Source: Leucobacter sp. (GTDB lineage Bacteria > Actinomycetota > Actinomycetes > Actinomycetales > Microbacteriaceae). Taken from it: 14,531 nucleotides of DNA. The stretch spans positions 1 to 14,531 of the forward strand of contig JAPSIU010000041.1 of the NCBI GenBank assembly GCA_031178565.1, read 5' to 3'. Each line of letters begins with the position of its first letter. Positions within the stretch are counted from its first letter, which is position 1. This document shows, in pieces, positions 12,348 to 14,531 of this stretch. Made by a program: the position numbers and the translations under genes. Under the pieces are notes generated by a model, which saw nothing but the letters and a program-made list of their open reading frames with translations, was not told where the DNA came from and did not search any database.

Positions 12348-14531
12348 TCAGCCCTCGGCGGCCTTCTTGGCCGCGTTGGCGGCGCGTGTCGCCGCCGCCT
12401 TCTTCGCGGCGGCCGAGCGCGCCGGATCCACGGTCTTCCCAGCGGCGGACTTCGTCCCCGCCTTCGCAGCGGGCTTCGGGGCCGCCTTCGCCGAAGACTT
12501 CGCGGCAGCTGCCTTCGTCGCGGGCTTCTTCTTCGCCGCCGGCTTGCGCGCGGGCGCCTTCTTCTTCGCCGGCCCCTTCGCGCGCTTGATCGCCAGCAGG
12601 TCGATCGCGCGCTCGAAGGTGATGTCGTCGACGCTCTCGCCGCGGGGGATCGTGGCGTTGGTCTCGCCGTCCGTCACGTAGGGTCCGAAGCGCCCGTCCC
12701 GCACACGGACGGGTTTTCCGCTCACGGGGTCGGCGTCGAACTCCTTGAGCGCCGACGATGCCTTGCGCGCACCGTACTTCGGCTGCGCGAGAAGCTCCAG
12801 CGCGCCGGCCAGGTCGATCGAGAAGATCGCGTCCTCGCTCGGCAGCGTGCGCGTCTCGGCGCCCTTCTTGAGGTAGGGGCCGTACCGGCCGTTCTGCGCT
12901 GTGATCTCGGTGTTCGTCTCGGGGTCGACTCCGACGACGCGGGGCAGCTCGAGGAGGGCGACCGAGGTGTCGAGGTCGATCGTCGCGGGATCCATGCTCT
13001 TGAAGAGCGACGCGGTGCGGGGTTTCACGCCCTTCGGAAGTTCCTCGCCCTCGTCGGGCAGCTCCGTGACGTAGGGACCGAACCGGCCGTTCTTCGCGAT
13101 GATCCGCTTTCCCGTCGCGGGGTGCAGGCCGACGACGCGGTCCTCCGCCGGCTCGGCGTCGGCCAGCTCGTGCGCCTTCTCGGGGGTCAGCTCGTCAGGA
13201 GCGAGTCCTTCCGGGATGTTGACGCTCCGCGGCTTGAGCGCGCCGTCCTCTCCCACCTCGCACTTCTCGTCGAAGACCTCGAGGTAGGGGCCGTACTTCC
13301 CGTTGCGCAGCGAGATCTGCTCGTCGATGCGGATCGTGTTGATCGCGCGGGCATCGATCTCGCCGAGGTTGTCGACCACACCCCGGAGTCCGGGATGGCT
13401 GTCGTTGCCGAAGTAGAACTCGCCCAGCCACTTGCCGCGGTCGGCTTCGCCCGCCGCGATCCTGTCGAGGTCGTTCTCCATCTCGGCGGTGAAATCGTAG
13501 TCGACGAGTTCGCTGAAGTGCTCCTCGAGCAGGCGCACGACCGAGAAGGCGATCCAGCTCGGAACGAGGGCCTGGCCCTTCTTGGCCACGTATCCGCGGT
13601 CCATGATCGTGCTGATGATCGCGGCGTAGGTCGAGGGGCGGCCGATGCCGAGTTCTTCGAGGCGCTTCGTCAGGCTCGCTTCCGTGTAGCGCGGCGGAGG
13701 GCTCGTCTCGTGCCCCTTCGCCCGGGGATCCGCGACGCCGAGGCTCTGTCCCGACTCGAGCCGCGGGAGGGAGACGTTCTGCTCCGAGTCGCCTCGCTTC
13801 TCGTCCCGGCCCTCCTCGTAGGCGAGCAGGAAGCCGGGGAAGGTGATCACGGTTCCGCTCGCCGTGAACTCCGCCTCGGTCGCCGCGTCCGCGGCCGACT
13901 CGTTCAGGGAGACGGTGAGCGTGACGGTGTCCGTCGAGCCCTTCGCGTCGGCCATCTGGCTCGCGACCGTGCGCTTCCAGATCAGATCGTAGAGCGCGAA
14001 CTCGCCCTGCGACAGCTTGCCCTTGAGCGAACTCGGTCGCTGGAAGGTGTCTCCGGCAGGACGGATCGCCTCGTGCGCTTCCTGGGCCCCCTTCGACTTG
14101 CCCGTGTAGACGCGGGGCTTCTCGGGCAGCGTCTGCGCCCCGTAGAGCTCGGCCGCCTGCGAACGCGCGGCCTGGATCGCCTGCTGCGAGAGCGTCGGCG
14201 AGTCCGTGCGCATATAGGTGATGTGGCCGTTCTCGTACAGGGACTGGGCGAACGACATGGTCTGCCGGGAGCTGTAGCGCAGCTTGCGCGAGGCCTCCTG
14301 CTGCAGCGTCGAGGTGGTGAACGGCGCGGCGGGGCGCCTGGTGTGCGGTTTGGTCTCCACCGAGCGCACGGCCGCGCGCGTTTCGGGGGTGAGCAGCGCG
14401 GCGAGGCGCTCGGCCCGATCCTGTCCGAGCAGGATCACGCCGGCCTTCGCCGCTCGCGGGGTGAGCGCGCCGTCGTCGCCGAAGTCGCCGCCCGTCGCGA
14501 GCCGCTGGGCGTCCACGCGGACGAGCTTCGC
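12348..14531 (-). CDS. topA: DNA topoisomerase I (type IA), 5' part cut off by window edge
   Basis: The 727 visible residues relax negatively supercoiled DNA by single-strand cutting and passage. The fragment begins AKLVRVDAQRLA, inside the core, so the Toprim domain and about 235 N-terminal residues lie beyond 14531. The catalytic tyrosine is in ITYMRTDS, codon 14216-14214. The central domain has PSTYAAIISTIMDRGYV (about 300-317). At least four C-terminal Topo-C repeats follow, marked by GKYGPYLEV, GRFGPYVTE, GRYGPYLKK and GRFGPYVTD. No Cys4 zinc fingers are present; only one Cys is visible in this region. The last 79 residues are a Lys/Ala/Pro tail, as in mycobacterial TopA, where it aids DNA handling and contacts RNA polymerase. 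First visible gene of a topA-tmk unit. Confidence 0.98.
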   Translation of the reverse strand, partial: AKLVRVDAQRLATGGDFGDDGALTPRAAKAGVILLGQDRAERLAALLTPETRAAVRSVETKPHTRRPAAPFTTSTLQQEASRKLRYSSRQTMSFAQSLYENGHITYMRTDSPTLSQQAIQAARSQAAELYGAQTLPEKPRVYTGKSKGAQEAHEAIRPAGDTFQRPSSLKGKLSQGEFALYDLIWKRTVASQMADAKGSTDTVTLTVSLNESAADAATEAEFTASGTVITFPGFLLAYEEGRDEKRGDSEQNVSLPRLESGQSLGVADPRAKGHETSPPPRYTEASLTKRLEELGIGRPSTYAAIISTIMDRGYVAKKGQALVPSWIAFSVVRLLEEHFSELVDYDFTAEMENDLDRIAAGEADRGKWLGEFYFGNDSHPGLRGVVDNLGEIDARAINTIRIDEQISLRNGKYGPYLEVFDEKCEVGEDGALKPRSVNIPEGLAPDELTPEKAHELADAEPAEDRVVGLHPATGKRIIAKNGRFGPYVTELPDEGEELPKGVKPRTASLFKSMDPATIDLDTSVALLELPRVVGVDPETNTEITAQNGRYGPYLKKGAETRTLPSEDAIFSIDLAGALELLAQPKYGARKASSALKEFDADPVSGKPVRVRDGRFGPYVTDGETNATIPRGESVDDITFERAIDLLAIKRAKGPAKKKAPARKPAAKKKPATKAAAAKSSAKAAPKPAAKAGTKSAAGKTVDPARSAAAKKAAATRAANAAKKAAEG

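Noticed and set aside
1..14531. Search by eye for CRISPR arrays, insertion sequences, integrases, toxin-antitoxin pairs, tRNA or rRNA genes
   Set aside because: None seen. Composition and gene density are uniform, and no direct-repeat array, transposase motif or cloverleaf was recognised.

Overview
The window reads as chromosomal DNA of a high-GC Gram-positive bacterium, most likely an actinobacterium of the Microbacteriaceae/Micrococcales type. The grounds are strongly GC-biased codon use, a DtxR/IdeR-type iron box, a zinc-finger-free topoisomerase I with a Lys/Ala-rich tail, and topA next to tmk. The genus cannot be fixed from this sequence. Nothing in it looks like a mobile element, prophage, CRISPR array or defence island. 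Most genes belong to recognisable families, and I see no convincing undescribed multi-gene system.

Left part (1-3656): a truncated peptide/opine-type ABC solute-binding lipoprotein runs leftward out of the window. It is divergent from a FadR-type GntR regulator with an FCD domain. That regulator converges on a 12-TM MFS transporter with an exporter-type motif C. The transporter is divergent from an Lrp/AsnC-family regulator, and the spacer between them carries a perfect 7-5-7 palindrome lying on the probable regulator promoter.

Middle (3705-7730): a complete four-gene iron-siderophore uptake operon is read on the minus strand in the order binding lipoprotein, permease, permease, ATPase. The genes are tightly coupled (4-bp and 8-bp overlaps, then a 16-bp gap). 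The closest known relatives are the YclNOPQ, FatBCDE and CeuBCDE systems for ferric catecholates. A DtxR/IdeR-like 19-mer overlaps the -10 of the probable promoter, so iron-replete repression is expected. No siderophore biosynthesis gene is in the window.

Right part (7794-14531): an unfamiliar 418-residue membrane protein has six predicted TM segments between two Pro/Gln/Ala-rich tails. It is divergent from purL (small-type FGAM synthetase, 776 aa). purL converges on tmk across a strong 15-bp stem-loop, and tmk lies 42 bp downstream of topA. topA is cut by the right edge and lacks roughly its first 235 codons. holB does not follow tmk and purS/purQ do not precede purL, so both housekeeping loci are arranged differently from common actinobacterial layouts.
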